Below, piece by piece: positions 1 to 5,977 of a stretch of DNA of 16,844 nt. The translations under genes and the position numbers were made by a program. The notes under the pieces were generated by a model, which had not been told where the DNA came from, did no database searches, and saw only the letters and a program-made list of their open reading frames with translations. Position 1 is the first letter of the stretch. Every line of letters begins with the position of its first letter. Source of the stretch: Pseudomonadota bacterium (GTDB lineage: Bacteria; Pseudomonadota; Gammaproteobacteria; Xanthomonadales; Xanthomonadaceae); the NCBI GenBank assembly GCA_023393895.1, contig JAEXBT010000168.1, forward strand, positions 1 through 16,844, given 5' to 3'.

Positions 1-113
1 CTGCGCGTGCGGGTGATGCGCTTGCGAGGCGGGGTGCCCGGCGCCTTCTGCGCGGTGGTCGTGCCCGGGGCAGCCTTGCGGGCCGGCGGGGTGGTGCGCT
101 TGCGTGTAGCCAT
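1..113 (-). CDS. N-terminal fragment of a basic, low-complexity protein (unidentified)
   Basis: An open frame starts at the ATG at 113 and runs off the left edge after 37 codons. The start is supported by a good ribosome-binding site: AGAGGA lies four bases upstream. The visible residues begin MATRKRTTPPARKAAPG and are rich in Arg, Lys, Pro, Thr and Ala, with no hydrophobic segment. This looks like a disordered basic extension ahead of a folded domain. Such tails precede nucleic-acid-binding proteins in this family of bacteria, DksA being one example with a Lys/Ala/Pro-rich tail, but nothing here identifies the domain. It lies downstream of, and in the same direction as, the NUDIX gene, 76 bases away, so it may have its own promoter. 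That it is a real gene is fairly likely; its function is unknown. Confidence 0.55.
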   Translation of the reverse strand, partial: MATRKRTTPPARKAAPGTTTAQKAPGTPPRKRITRTR

Positions 114-164
114 TCGGTCCTCTGTGCGATCGGGTCAGCCTGCCACAGTCGGGCGCGGACCGTG

Positions 165-178
165 TTGAGATCACTCAA
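165..178. repeat. Short inverted repeat after the NUDIX gene
   Basis: TTGAG and CTCAA flank a four-base loop (ATCA), giving a perfect five-pair stem eleven bases past the NUDIX stop codon. No T-run follows on the minus strand, so it is not a canonical intrinsic terminator. It could be a weak terminator or a site in the promoter region of the next gene. Low confidence in any function. Confidence 0.25.
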
Positions 179-189
179 TCCATGCGCAA

Positions 190-735
190 TCAGACGACGG
201 GGCTGCCGTCCGGATTGTGCTCGATCATCCACAGCCCGGCCCAGAGCTTGAGGTCGAGTTCATAGCCTTCGGCGTGCTTTCGCATCAGCCAGGCTGGGGC
301 CTCCGTGCGGCGTACCGCATGCACGGTGATGCCCTCGTCGCCCACGCCGCCGCCTTCGCCGACCTTCACCAGTTCGCGGGCGCGGACGAAGGCGATCCGC
401 TCGTTGCTCATTCCCGAGGAGGTCGGGCCGGTCAGCAGCACGTCGATCCGGCGTGGCGCCCAGCCGGTCTCCTCGATCAGCTCCCGGTGCGCGGCGGCTT
501 CGAGCGAGTCGTCGTCGTGGTCGTCACCGACCAGCCCGGCCGGCATCTCGATGGTGCGCGCCTGCAGTGGCACGCGGAACTGTTCGACGAACAGCACCTC
601 GTCGGCGGGGGTCACCGCGATCACGATCACCGCCATGCCGTCGCCGCCGTGCGTGCGTTCGCAGGATTCCCAATGACCACGCCGGACCAGCCGCAGCCAT
701 TCGCCCTGGTGGAGGATTTCAATGTCGTCGCCCAT
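190..735 (-). CDS. NUDIX hydrolase, ADP-ribose pyrophosphatase-like
   Basis: This 181-residue protein should hydrolyse a nucleoside diphosphate linked to another group, most likely ADP-ribose or a nucleotide sugar, in the cytoplasm. The Nudix signature spans about residues 70-92: G70, then R84-E85, E88-E89, T90, G91, W92. The preceding segment FVEQFRVPLQARTIEMPAG (about 49-67) is typical of the ADP-ribose pyrophosphatase/NudF group. One oddity is that the first acidic position of the box, normally Glu, is Asp76, in a run of acidic residues (D71-D76, with His73). The REUxEE core that binds the metal is intact, so activity is expected. It lies 36 bases after the exonuclease gene and probably shares its transcript. 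No clear Shine-Dalgarno sequence precedes the ATG. Exact substrate is not decidable from sequence. Confidence 0.9.
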   Translation of the reverse strand: MGDDIEILHQGEWLRLVRRGHWESCERTHGGDGMAVIVIAVTPADEVLFVEQFRVPLQARTIEMPAGLVGDDHDDDSLEAAAHRELIEETGWAPRRIDVLLTGPTSSGMSNERIAFVRARELVKVGEGGGVGDEGITVHAVRRTEAPAWLMRKHAEGYELDLKLWAGLWMIEHNPDGSPVV

Positions 736-771
736 GCGCCGATGCTAGCGCAGGCTGCTGTCCGGCCGCGC

Positions 772-1674
772 TCAACCCAACGCCGCGGCGTCCAGCAGGC
801 GGCGCCGGGTCATCGGCCCAAGCCGTGTGCGTTCGGAAAAATCGGCCAGCGCATCGGCATCGCCACGCGCCCGCGTGAACGGCGCCACATGGGGATCGAG
901 CGGCGCATCGCAGGCGATCCGGGTGAGCTGGCGCCAGAGCAGCGCATGCTCGCGCTGCTCATGCAGGCGCCGAGCGGTGGCGGCGGCCCCGCGCAGGCGC
1001 AGGAAGGGGATTTCGTCGATGCGGTCGAGCAGGGCGTCGAGGTCCCCGAAATGCGAGATCAGCGCCGCGGCGGTCTTCTGCCCGATGCCGTTGATGCCCG
1101 GGATGTTGTCGATGGCGTCGCCGCACAACGCCAGGTAGTCCGCGACCTGATGCGCGTGCACGCCGTGCCGCGCCTTGACGCCGGCTGCTGTCCAGCGTTG
1201 GCCGCGGGCGAAATCGAACTGTTCGTCGTCGTCCTCGAGTAGCTGCGACAGGTCCTTGTCGGCGGAGACGATCACCCCGCGGAACCCGTGCGTGCGCGCC
1301 GCCGTCAGCGCGCTGCCGATCAGGTCGTCGGCCTCGTACTCGCAGTGGGCAAGCGTGGCGATGCCGAGCGCCTCGCACAGCGTCTTGCAATGGACGAACT
1401 GCCGCTTCAGCTCTTCCGGTGCGGGCGGCCGGTTGGCCTTGTACTGCGGGTACAACCGGTTGCGGAAGCAGGAATCGAGGGCTTCGTCGAAGGCGATGGC
1501 CAGGTGCGCCGGGCGCTCCCGCTCCAGCAGTTCCAGCACGAAGCGGGTGAAACCCTGAACCGCGTTGAGCGGCCAGCCCTCGGCATCGTGCCATTCGTCC
1601 GGCATCGAGTGCCAGGCGCGGAACACGTACAGGGAGGCATCGACCAGATGGAGGGTCGGCCGCGGTCCGCTCAT
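772..1674 (-). CDS. Stand-alone 5'-3' exonuclease / flap endonuclease (PolA N-domain type)
   Basis: This 300-residue protein matches the 5'-nuclease domain of DNA polymerase I and the ExoIX/Xni family, acting on 5' flaps or 5' ends during replication and repair. The acidic metal ligands are visible in order: D12 (in HLVDASLY), D63 (AIAFDE), E114 with D116-D117 (YEADDL), D139 and D141 (SADKDL), and D186 with D189 (GDAIDNIPG). The helix-hairpin-helix DNA clamp follows at about 191-206 (IPGINGIGQKTAAALI). The FRNRLYPQYKANR segment (70-82) is the arch/helical region. E. coli ExoIX lacks some of these ligands; this protein keeps them, so catalysis is likely. The start codon overlaps the stop of the upstream nitroreductase gene (ATGA), indicating translational coupling. 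No polymerase domain follows, so it is not a truncated polA but the usual stand-alone form. Confidence 0.92.
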   Translation of the reverse strand: MSGPRPTLHLVDASLYVFRAWHSMPDEWHDAEGWPLNAVQGFTRFVLELLERERPAHLAIAFDEALDSCFRNRLYPQYKANRPPAPEELKRQFVHCKTLCEALGIATLAHCEYEADDLIGSALTAARTHGFRGVIVSADKDLSQLLEDDDEQFDFARGQRWTAAGVKARHGVHAHQVADYLALCGDAIDNIPGINGIGQKTAAALISHFGDLDALLDRIDEIPFLRLRGAAATARRLHEQREHALLWRQLTRIACDAPLDPHVAPFTRARGDADALADFSERTRLGPMTRRRLLDAAALG

Positions 1675-2234
1675 GGCACCCAGTCGCGCAGCAGCACGGC
1701 GGCATCCGGGCGTTCGCGCTCGGGCGCATCGGCCTTCGGGTTGCCGATGTGGATGAATCCGGCAATCGCCTCGTCGCCCGTGACACCCAGTCGTTCGCGC
1801 ACCACTTCATCGTAGGCGGCCCAGCCGGTCAGCCATTGCGCGCCGAATCCCGCGGCCTGCGCCGCCTGCAGCACGGCGAAACAGACGCAGCTGGCGGTGG
1901 AAAAGCGTTCACTGGCCGGGATCTTCTCGTCGGGGCCCTGCTGTGCAATCACCGCCACGATCACCGGCGCAAAGGAAAAGCGTTCGCGCTCCTTCTGCAC
2001 GACCGCGTCGCCCGCGTCCGGATCGAGCTCCCGCTTGCGGGTCGCCAGCAGTTCACCAAGCGCCTGCCGCGCATCACCCTGGATGCGCAGGAAGCGGAAC
2101 GGCACCCGCTTGCCGTGGTCGGGCACGCGGCAGGCTGCCTGCAGCATGGCTTCCAGCACCGCTGGGGTCGGTCCGGGCCCGGAGAGCAGGCGGGAGGGCA
2201 CCGAGCGGCGTCGGTCGAGGCATTCGAAAGTCAT
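1671..2234 (-). CDS. Nitroreductase family flavoprotein (YdjA-like)
   Basis: Predicted FMN-dependent NAD(P)H oxidoreductase of 187 residues, close to the 183 of E. coli YdjA. The open frame extends to 2294, but I chose the ATG at 2234. The protein then starts MTFECLDRRRSVPSRL, matching the family pattern in which the FMN-phosphate-binding RRRS motif lies near residue 8. The alternative longer start would also place the best -10-like sequence inside the gene. Family features are RVPDHGKRVPFRFLRI (FMN contacts, about 35-50) and a late GFGAQWLTGW segment (about 143-152). Its physiological substrate is unknown, as for YdjA itself. It is first in a minus-strand unit and is coupled by a 4-base overlap to the exonuclease gene, a pairing with no obvious functional logic. 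It diverges from pntAA across a 153-base gap. Confidence 0.87.
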   Translation of the reverse strand: MTFECLDRRRSVPSRLLSGPGPTPAVLEAMLQAACRVPDHGKRVPFRFLRIQGDARQALGELLATRKRELDPDAGDAVVQKERERFSFAPVIVAVIAQQGPDEKIPASERFSTASCVCFAVLQAAQAAGFGAQWLTGWAAYDEVVRERLGVTGDEAIAGFIHIGNPKADAPERERPDAAVLLRDWVP

Positions 2235-2272
2235 TGGATCACCGGATGAACGGAACGGCGGATGCTGCATGG

Positions 2273-2278
2273 ATTCTA
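2273..2278 (-). promoter_or_regulatory. Candidate -10 element for the nitroreductase unit
   Basis: On the minus strand this reads TAGAAT, a five-of-six match to the sigma-70 -10 box. It lies about 39 bases upstream of the chosen start at 2234. A TTGAGA sequence occurs upstream (2289-2294), but only 10 bases separate the two, too close for a normal -35. Tentative. Confidence 0.25.
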
Positions 2279-2311
2279 CGGATTCGGCTCTCAACGCATC
2301 GTGGCGCCTGC

Positions 2312-2351
2312 CGCCGGTGCGCGCACCGGCGCGGATTCCGGCGCAATCCGC
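2312..2351. promoter_or_regulatory. Double dyad upstream of pntAA
   Basis: Two abutting symmetrical elements fill the divergent gap. Positions 2312-2331 form a perfect 20-base palindrome with half-site CGCCGGTGCG. Positions 2331-2337 (GCGGATT) and 2345-2351 (AATCCGC) form a perfect 7-base inverted repeat around a 7-base spacer. A weak -10-like TAGCAT (2353-2358) follows directly, ahead of the pntAA start at 2388. The placement suits an operator for pntAA or for both divergent genes, or an RNA hairpin in a longer transcript. The geometry is seen directly; the regulatory role is inferred. Confidence 0.4.
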
Positions 2352-2387
2352 TTAGCATGGCGTTTCAGGCGATGACCGGGGCGGGCG

Positions 2388-3488
2388 ATGGCGGTGAAGA
2401 TCGGCGTGGCGGTGGAACCCGAAGGCGAGCGCCGCGTGGCGCTGACGCCGGAAACCTGCGGCAAGTTCGTCAAGGCCGGTGCCGAAGTCCGTATCGAGCG
2501 CGGGATCGGACGTGGCGCGCATTTCCCGGACGAGGCCTACGTGCAGGCGGGCGCGCATCTGGTCGATGACGCTTCCGCGGCGCTCGGTGTGGCCGACATC
2601 GGCCTCTGCGTGCAACCGCCGTCCGTGGCACGCATCGCCCTGCTCAGACCGGGCGCGGTACTGGTCGGCGGCATCCAGCCCGAGGCCGATCCGGCGCGCG
2701 CCGAGGCGCTGCGTGAACGCGGCATCATCGCTTTCCCGCTTGAGCGGCTGCCGCGCACCACCCGCGCGCAGGCGATGGACGTGCTGAGTTCGCAGGCCGG
2801 CATGGCCGGCTACAAGGCGACACTGATCGCCGCGCAACTGGCGCCTCGCTTCTTCCCGATGCTCACCACCGCGGCCGGCACCATCCGGCCCTCCAAGGTC
2901 TTGATCGTCGGCGCCGGCGTCGCGGGGCTGCAGGCGATCGCCACCGCCAGGCGGCTCGGCGCGCAGGTGGAGGGGTTCGACGTGCGCCCCGAGACCCGCG
3001 AGCAGATCGAATCGCTGGGTGGCCGCTTCCTCGACCTCGGTGTCAGCGCGGCCGGCGAAGGCGGCTATGCGCGCGCCCTGAGCGAGGAGGAGCGCGCCGA
3101 GCAGCAGCGCCGGCTGGGCGAGCACCTGAAGGGCGTGGATGTCATCGTCTGCACCGCTGCGGTGCCGGGCCGACCTGCACCGAAGATCATCAGCGCGGCG
3201 ATGGTGGATGCGATGAAGCCCGGCAGCGTGATCGTTGACCTGGCCGCCGAGACCGGCGGCAACTGCGAGCGCACCGTGCCCGGCGAAACGATCGAGCTCG
3301 CGGGCGTCACCATCGCCGGGCCGCTCGGCCTTGCCTCGATGGGCGCCTTGCACGCCAGCGAGATGTACGCGCGCAATGTCTACAACTTCACCAGCCTGCT
3401 GCTGGCCGAAGGCGCGCTGGCATTCGACTGGGAGGACGAACTCGTCGCGAGGACGGCCTGGCCGCCGCGCGACGCGCCCAGCGGCTGA
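2388..3488 (+). CDS. pntAA: NAD(P) transhydrogenase, soluble alpha-1 subunit (domain I, NAD-binding)
   Basis: This 366-residue cytoplasmic subunit binds NAD(H) and exchanges hydride with the NADP(H)-binding domain of PntB, coupled to proton entry through the membrane subunits; the usual net output is NADPH. It belongs to the alanine dehydrogenase/PntA fold. The N-terminal part carries EPEGERRVALTPE (10-23). The conserved RQD loop is present as R123, Q128 and D131 within LPRTTRAQAMDVLSSQ. A Rossmann GxGxxG (G175, G177, G180) sits in VLIVGAGVAG. The protein ends after the soluble domain, so this is the three-subunit (Rhodospirillum-like) arrangement rather than the fused 510-residue E. coli PntA. 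Its membrane partners are not next to it but begin 2.2 kb downstream at 5675. The YhhN gene overlaps its stop codon by one base (TGATG). A purine-rich GGGGCGGG precedes the ATG. Confidence 0.95.
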   Translation: MAVKIGVAVEPEGERRVALTPETCGKFVKAGAEVRIERGIGRGAHFPDEAYVQAGAHLVDDASAALGVADIGLCVQPPSVARIALLRPGAVLVGGIQPEADPARAEALRERGIIAFPLERLPRTTRAQAMDVLSSQAGMAGYKATLIAAQLAPRFFPMLTTAAGTIRPSKVLIVGAGVAGLQAIATARRLGAQVEGFDVRPETREQIESLGGRFLDLGVSAAGEGGYARALSEEERAEQQRRLGEHLKGVDVIVCTAAVPGRPAPKIISAAMVDAMKPGSVIVDLAAETGGNCERTVPGETIELAGVTIAGPLGLASMGALHASEMYARNVYNFTSLLLAEGALAFDWEDELVARTAWPPRDAPSG

Positions 3489-4117
3489 TGTTGCGCGCGG
3501 CCTTCGTGCTTTCCGCGCTGCTGGCGATCGCCAGCAGCGATGCGCTGTTCGACTTTCGCCCGCTGTTCCTCATCACCAAGCCGTTGACCACCCTGCTGTT
3601 GCTGGTGCTGGCGACACGCAGGGGCGGGCCACGCGGCGTGCGTCGGGCGATCCTCGCGGGTCTCGCGCTGTCCCTGACTGGTGATATCGCCCTGATGTTC
3701 GAGTTGGGCTTCGTCGCCGGACTCGCCGCCTTCCTGTGCGCGCACCTGCTCTACCTGCATGGCTTCACCCGCGAGGCGAGGCTGGCCGAGCGCGTGTGGC
3801 CGTTCGCCGTGTACGCCGCGATCGGCGGCGGCTTCGTCACCTACCTGTGGCCGGACCTGCCGGCAGGCCTGCGCATGCCGGTGCTGCTCTACGTGGTGGC
3901 GCTGGCGGCGATGGCAGCGCAGGCCGCAGTGCGCTGGCGCGTGCTGGACGATGGGCGCGCCGGGCTGGCGGCGCTGGGTGGGCTGGCCTTCGTCGCTTCC
4001 GATGCGATGCTCGCGATCGACCGGTTCCACGCGCCCTGGCCGACCGCCAGCGCCTTCGTGCTGGCGAGCTACTGGACCGCGCAGGCGCTCATCGTGGCCG
4101 TGTTGCCGCGTCGCTGA
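3488..4117 (+). CDS. YhhN/TMEM86-family integral membrane protein (lysoplasmalogenase-like)
   Basis: This 209-residue, strongly hydrophobic protein has about seven or eight membrane segments. It shows the YhhN family marks: KPLTTLLLL near the N terminus (about 31-39), SLTGDIALMF (about 62-71) and SDAMLAIDRF (about 171-180). The acidic residues of the last two are the conserved pair of the family. Animal TMEM86 proteins hydrolyse lysoplasmalogen; the bacterial members are annotated by homology, and the true substrate here is unknown. Its ATG shares a base with the pntAA stop codon (TGATG), so translation is coupled to pntAA although the functions seem unrelated. It is convergent with the DUF3106-type gene, with only five bases between stop codons. 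Confidence 0.85.
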   Translation: MLRAAFVLSALLAIASSDALFDFRPLFLITKPLTTLLLLVLATRRGGPRGVRRAILAGLALSLTGDIALMFELGFVAGLAAFLCAHLLYLHGFTREARLAERVWPFAVYAAIGGGFVTYLWPDLPAGLRMPVLLYVVALAAMAAQAAVRWRVLDDGRAGLAALGGLAFVASDAMLAIDRFHAPWPTASAFVLASYWTAQALIVAVLPRR

Positions 4118-4122
4118 CCGGC

Positions 4123-4626
4123 TCAGGGTGAAGGCGGCGGGCCGCCGCGACGCGGCGCATGCGCCCGCATCCACGACTTGCGCTCCTTCACCGACATCGC
4201 GTTCCATTTCGCGCGTAAGGCATCGCGTTCGGAGGGCGTCATCCCGCGCATTGCATGGAACAGTGCGAAAGCCTCCCGCCGCTCGCGCGGGTCCATCCCC
4301 CGGGTCTTGTCGAACAGGACCTTGAGTTGTGCCTGCTGCTCGGGGTCGAGCCGATGGAAGCGGCGCATCCCCACGTGCGCGCGTTCGCGCTGGCCCGGCG
4401 GCATGTCGCGCCACCGACGCGCGTGTTCGAGCATGCGGGCGCGTTGCTTGGGGCCAGCGCTGTTCCAGCGGTCACGCAGGGGCTGCACCAGCATTTCGCG
4501 GTCGGCCGGCGCGAGCGCATCCCAGTTGGCCGGCGCGGAGTCACTGGCAGGCTGTGTCTGGGCGAATGCGGTAGGCGCGCCAAGGGCGAGCAGCAGCGGC
4601 AGGACAAGGCGAGGCGTCATCTTCAT
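4123..4626 (-). CDS. Secreted DUF3106-type helical protein, third gene of the sigma-factor unit
   Basis: A 167-residue exported protein. It opens with a signal peptide (about residues 1-22, hydrophobic VLPLLLALGAPTAFA, likely cleavage after AFA). The mature part is charged and predicted helical. It contains recurring blocks of the form M-x-P-x-E-R-x-x-x-x-R-x-x, e.g. RWRDMPPGQRERA, TRGMDPRERREAF, MRGMTPSERDALR and MSVKERKSWMR. These are typical of DUF3106 proteins, whose role is unknown. The start is ambiguous: GTG 4629, ATG 4626 and ATG 4620 are all in frame. GGAG is best spaced (8 bases) for 4620, while 4626 overlaps the previous stop as TGATG. Because it is encoded behind a sigma factor and a membrane protein, it may be a periplasmic sensor or modulator by analogy with CnrX in CnrYXH. 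That analogy is inference. Confidence 0.8.
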   Translation of the reverse strand: MKMTPRLVLPLLLALGAPTAFAQTQPASDSAPANWDALAPADREMLVQPLRDRWNSAGPKQRARMLEHARRWRDMPPGQRERAHVGMRRFHRLDPEQQAQLKVLFDKTRGMDPRERREAFALFHAMRGMTPSERDALRAKWNAMSVKERKSWMRAHAPRRGGPPPSP

Positions 4627-4997
4627 CACTCCAGAGCCAGGGTGCGGGCTTCTTCGCTGCCCAGCCAGGCGTAGAAATCGGGATTGCGAACCAGCAGTTC
4701 GGTGCCGTCATCGTTGTCGACGGGCGTCTCGGCGGACGCCGCGGCCACCGCCGTCGCGGCGCTGTCGTCGGCTTCGCGCTGCAGCGGCGACCACCACAGG
4801 CCCAATACCAGCGCCAGGCTTGCGAAGGCGGTCGCGGCCGGCCACTGCCAGCGCGCCGGCGAACGGAAGCCGCGGCGTTGGGCGGCCATGGCCGGCGTCA
4901 GCTGCAGCCGCAACGGACCCGGCAGATGGTCGGCGGCCTGCAGGTAATGCGCGCGCAGGGTGCGGTCGAAGTGGTCAGGGTCGGGGTGCATCGTCAT
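4626..4997 (-). CDS. Single-pass membrane protein, putative anti-sigma factor
   Basis: A 123-residue protein with a cytoplasmic N-terminal half (about 1-48), one membrane helix (about 51-69, WPAATAFASLALVLGLWW) and a short acidic outer segment. That segment ends in a conserved-looking tail with NPDFYAWLG (about 106-114). The N-terminal part (DHFDRTLRAHYLQAADHLPGPLRLQL) resembles the helical sigma-binding part of anti-sigma factors. No zinc-binding HxxxCxxC motif is present, so it is not of the ZAS class. Its start overlaps the sigma gene stop (ATGA), with GGAAG seven bases before the ATG, and its stop overlaps the next start. Sigma, membrane protein and exported protein are therefore translated as a coupled set. 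The anti-sigma role rests on topology and position; homology is not obvious to me. Confidence 0.72.
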   Translation of the reverse strand: MTMHPDPDHFDRTLRAHYLQAADHLPGPLRLQLTPAMAAQRRGFRSPARWQWPAATAFASLALVLGLWWSPLQREADDSAATAVAAASAETPVDNDDGTELLVRNPDFYAWLGSEEARTLALE

Positions 4998-5557
4998 CGC
5001 CAGTCTTCCAGTTGTTGCTGCAGTGCAGCGCGGGCGCGGGAGAGGTGGGTCTTCACCGAACCCTCGCTGCAGCCCATGATCGCGGCCGTCTCGGCCACGT
5101 CGAACTCTTCCAGCACGCGCAGGGTGAATGCCTCGCGCTGGCGTGCCGGCAGCGCGTGCATGGCCGCGCGCATCCGGCCCCAGGCCTCGCGGCCATCGTG
5201 GTGGCGGGCGGGATCCGGGGCGTCATCGGCCCATTCGATCTCGCTGCCGTCCTCGGTGGTCGCCGAGCGCATCCAGCCCAGCCGGAACGTCCGCCTGCGC
5301 TGGGCATCGATGATGCGCGTGCGCAGGATCCGCCAGAACAGCGGCGGCCATTCCTCGGCGGGCCGTTCGCGATAGCCCATCATCCGCAGCATCGCTTCCT
5401 GCACCGCGTCCAGCGCGTCTTCGCGGTGGCGCAGGCCCAGTTCGGCGAAGCGGAACGCGCGCGGCCCGACGCCGGCCAGGAATGCATCCAGCGTGACGGC
5501 GGGCGTTGCGGCGACCGTCGGGTTCAGGCGTGGCTCCAGTCCGGCATCGGGACACAC
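4994..5557 (-). CDS. ECF-type RNA polymerase sigma factor
   Basis: A 187-residue sigma-70 family protein with region 2 at about residues 23-92 (AELGLRHREDALDAVQEAML, then FWRILRTRIIDAQRR) and region 4 at about 128-184. Region 4 includes LPARQREAFTLRVLEEF and a helix-turn-helix SEGSVKTHLSRARAAL. An acidic linker (about 100-123, TEDGSEIEWADDAPDPA) joins them. The only in-frame start that covers region 2 is GTG at 5557; no Shine-Dalgarno sequence is visible there. The first 20 residues are not conserved sigma sequence, so the true start could be an unrecognised internal codon. It heads an overlapping three-gene unit and diverges from pntAB across 117 bases. ECF sigma factors often drive their own promoter, but I could not find a convincing GGAAC/GTC-like pair. 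Confidence 0.88.
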   Translation of the reverse strand: MCPDAGLEPRLNPTVAATPAVTLDAFLAGVGPRAFRFAELGLRHREDALDAVQEAMLRMMGYRERPAEEWPPLFWRILRTRIIDAQRRRTFRLGWMRSATTEDGSEIEWADDAPDPARHHDGREAWGRMRAAMHALPARQREAFTLRVLEEFDVAETAAIMGCSEGSVKTHLSRARAALQQQLEDWR

Positions 5558-5597
5558 GGGTTCGGTTTCATGCGGGGTCCTGGGGATGCAAACGCCC

Positions 5598-5623
5598 GCG
5601 CGCGGTAGCGGTTGACCGCGCGC
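5598..5623. promoter_or_regulatory. GC-rich dyad between the sigma gene and pntAB
   Basis: GCGCGCGGT (5598-5606) and ACCGCGCGC (5615-5623) are perfect reverse complements separated by eight bases. A second, nested inverted pair, GCGGT and ACCGC, flanks TG at 5608-5619. The dyad is 52 bases before the pntAB start and 41 bases before the sigma start. It could be an operator serving either or both genes, or a hairpin. Symmetry is seen; function is inferred. Confidence 0.35.
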
Positions 5624-5642
5624 ATCGGTGTTCAGCCATGGT

Positions 5643-5648
5643 TATGAT
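5643..5648 (+). promoter_or_regulatory. Candidate -10 element for the pntAB unit
   Basis: TATGAT matches the sigma-70 -10 box at five of six positions and lies 27 bases before the pntAB ATG. The nearest -35-like hexamer, TTGACC at 5612-5617, is 25 bases away, too far for a standard pair, so recognition by an activator or another sigma factor is possible. A strong ribosome site, GGAGG at 5663-5667, follows with seven-base spacing to the ATG. Confidence 0.3.
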
Positions 5649-5674
5649 GCCGAAAAGGCGGTGGAGGCGAGGCG

Positions 5675-5977
5675 ATGTCTGACGGGTTCGTGGCGCTCTA
5701 CATCTTCATGCTGGCGGCGATCGCCGGCCACGTGATCATCTCGCGTGTCCCGGTGATCCTGCACACGCCGCTGATGTCGGGTTCCAACTTCATCCACGGC
5801 ATCGTGCTGATCGGCGCGATGGTGGTGCTGGGTCACGCCGACACCACGCTGGAGAAGGTGCTCGGTTTCATCGCGGTGCTGCTGGGCGCGGGCAACGCCG
5901 CCGGCGGCTACGTGGTGACCGAGCGGATGCTGGAGATGTTCAAGGCCAGCAAGCCGCAGAAGGCGCCGGAGGCATGA
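5675..5977 (+). CDS. pntAB: NAD(P) transhydrogenase, membrane alpha-2 subunit
   Basis: A 100-residue membrane subunit with three transmembrane helices (about 5-22, 39-54, 60-82). It forms part of the proton channel (domain II) together with PntB. The motif SRVPVILHTPLMSGSNFIHG is characteristic of PntAB/PntA C-termini. His41, in the second helix (NFIHG), corresponds to the membrane histidine that three-subunit enzymes place in this subunit. That fits the loss of the matching histidine in PntB (Asn92). A strong Shine-Dalgarno (GGAGG) precedes the ATG. The stop overlaps the next gene's start (ATGA). It is separated from pntAA by 2.2 kb that includes an opposed three-gene unit, so it must be transcribed from its own promoter. 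Confidence 0.95.
   Translation: MSDGFVALYIFMLAAIAGHVIISRVPVILHTPLMSGSNFIHGIVLIGAMVVLGHADTTLEKVLGFIAVLLGAGNAAGGYVVTERMLEMFKASKPQKAPEA

Noticed and set aside
2352..3353. Long minus-strand frame over pntAA
   Set aside because: It is the antisense shadow of pntAA, whose RQD loop and Rossmann motif are intact on the plus strand.
4115..4125. Symmetry at the stops of the convergent pairs yhhN/DUF3106-type gene and, at 13564-13572, acyP/ppk2
   Set aside because: Any two convergent genes ending in TGA a few bases apart give TGA...TCA symmetry. Only the stems at 7841-7860 and 9903-9921 extend well beyond that.
4178..5608. 476-codon plus-strand frame across the sigma-factor unit
   Set aside because: Its residues are Arg/Ala/Ser/Pro-rich with no domain. 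The three minus-strand genes beneath it have a signal peptide, a membrane helix and sigma regions, and overlap in a translational order.
5612..5648. TTGACC/TATGAT as a standard sigma-70 promoter for pntAB
   Set aside because: The hexamers are 25 bases apart, far from the 16-18 required; only the -10-like element was kept as a weak candidate.
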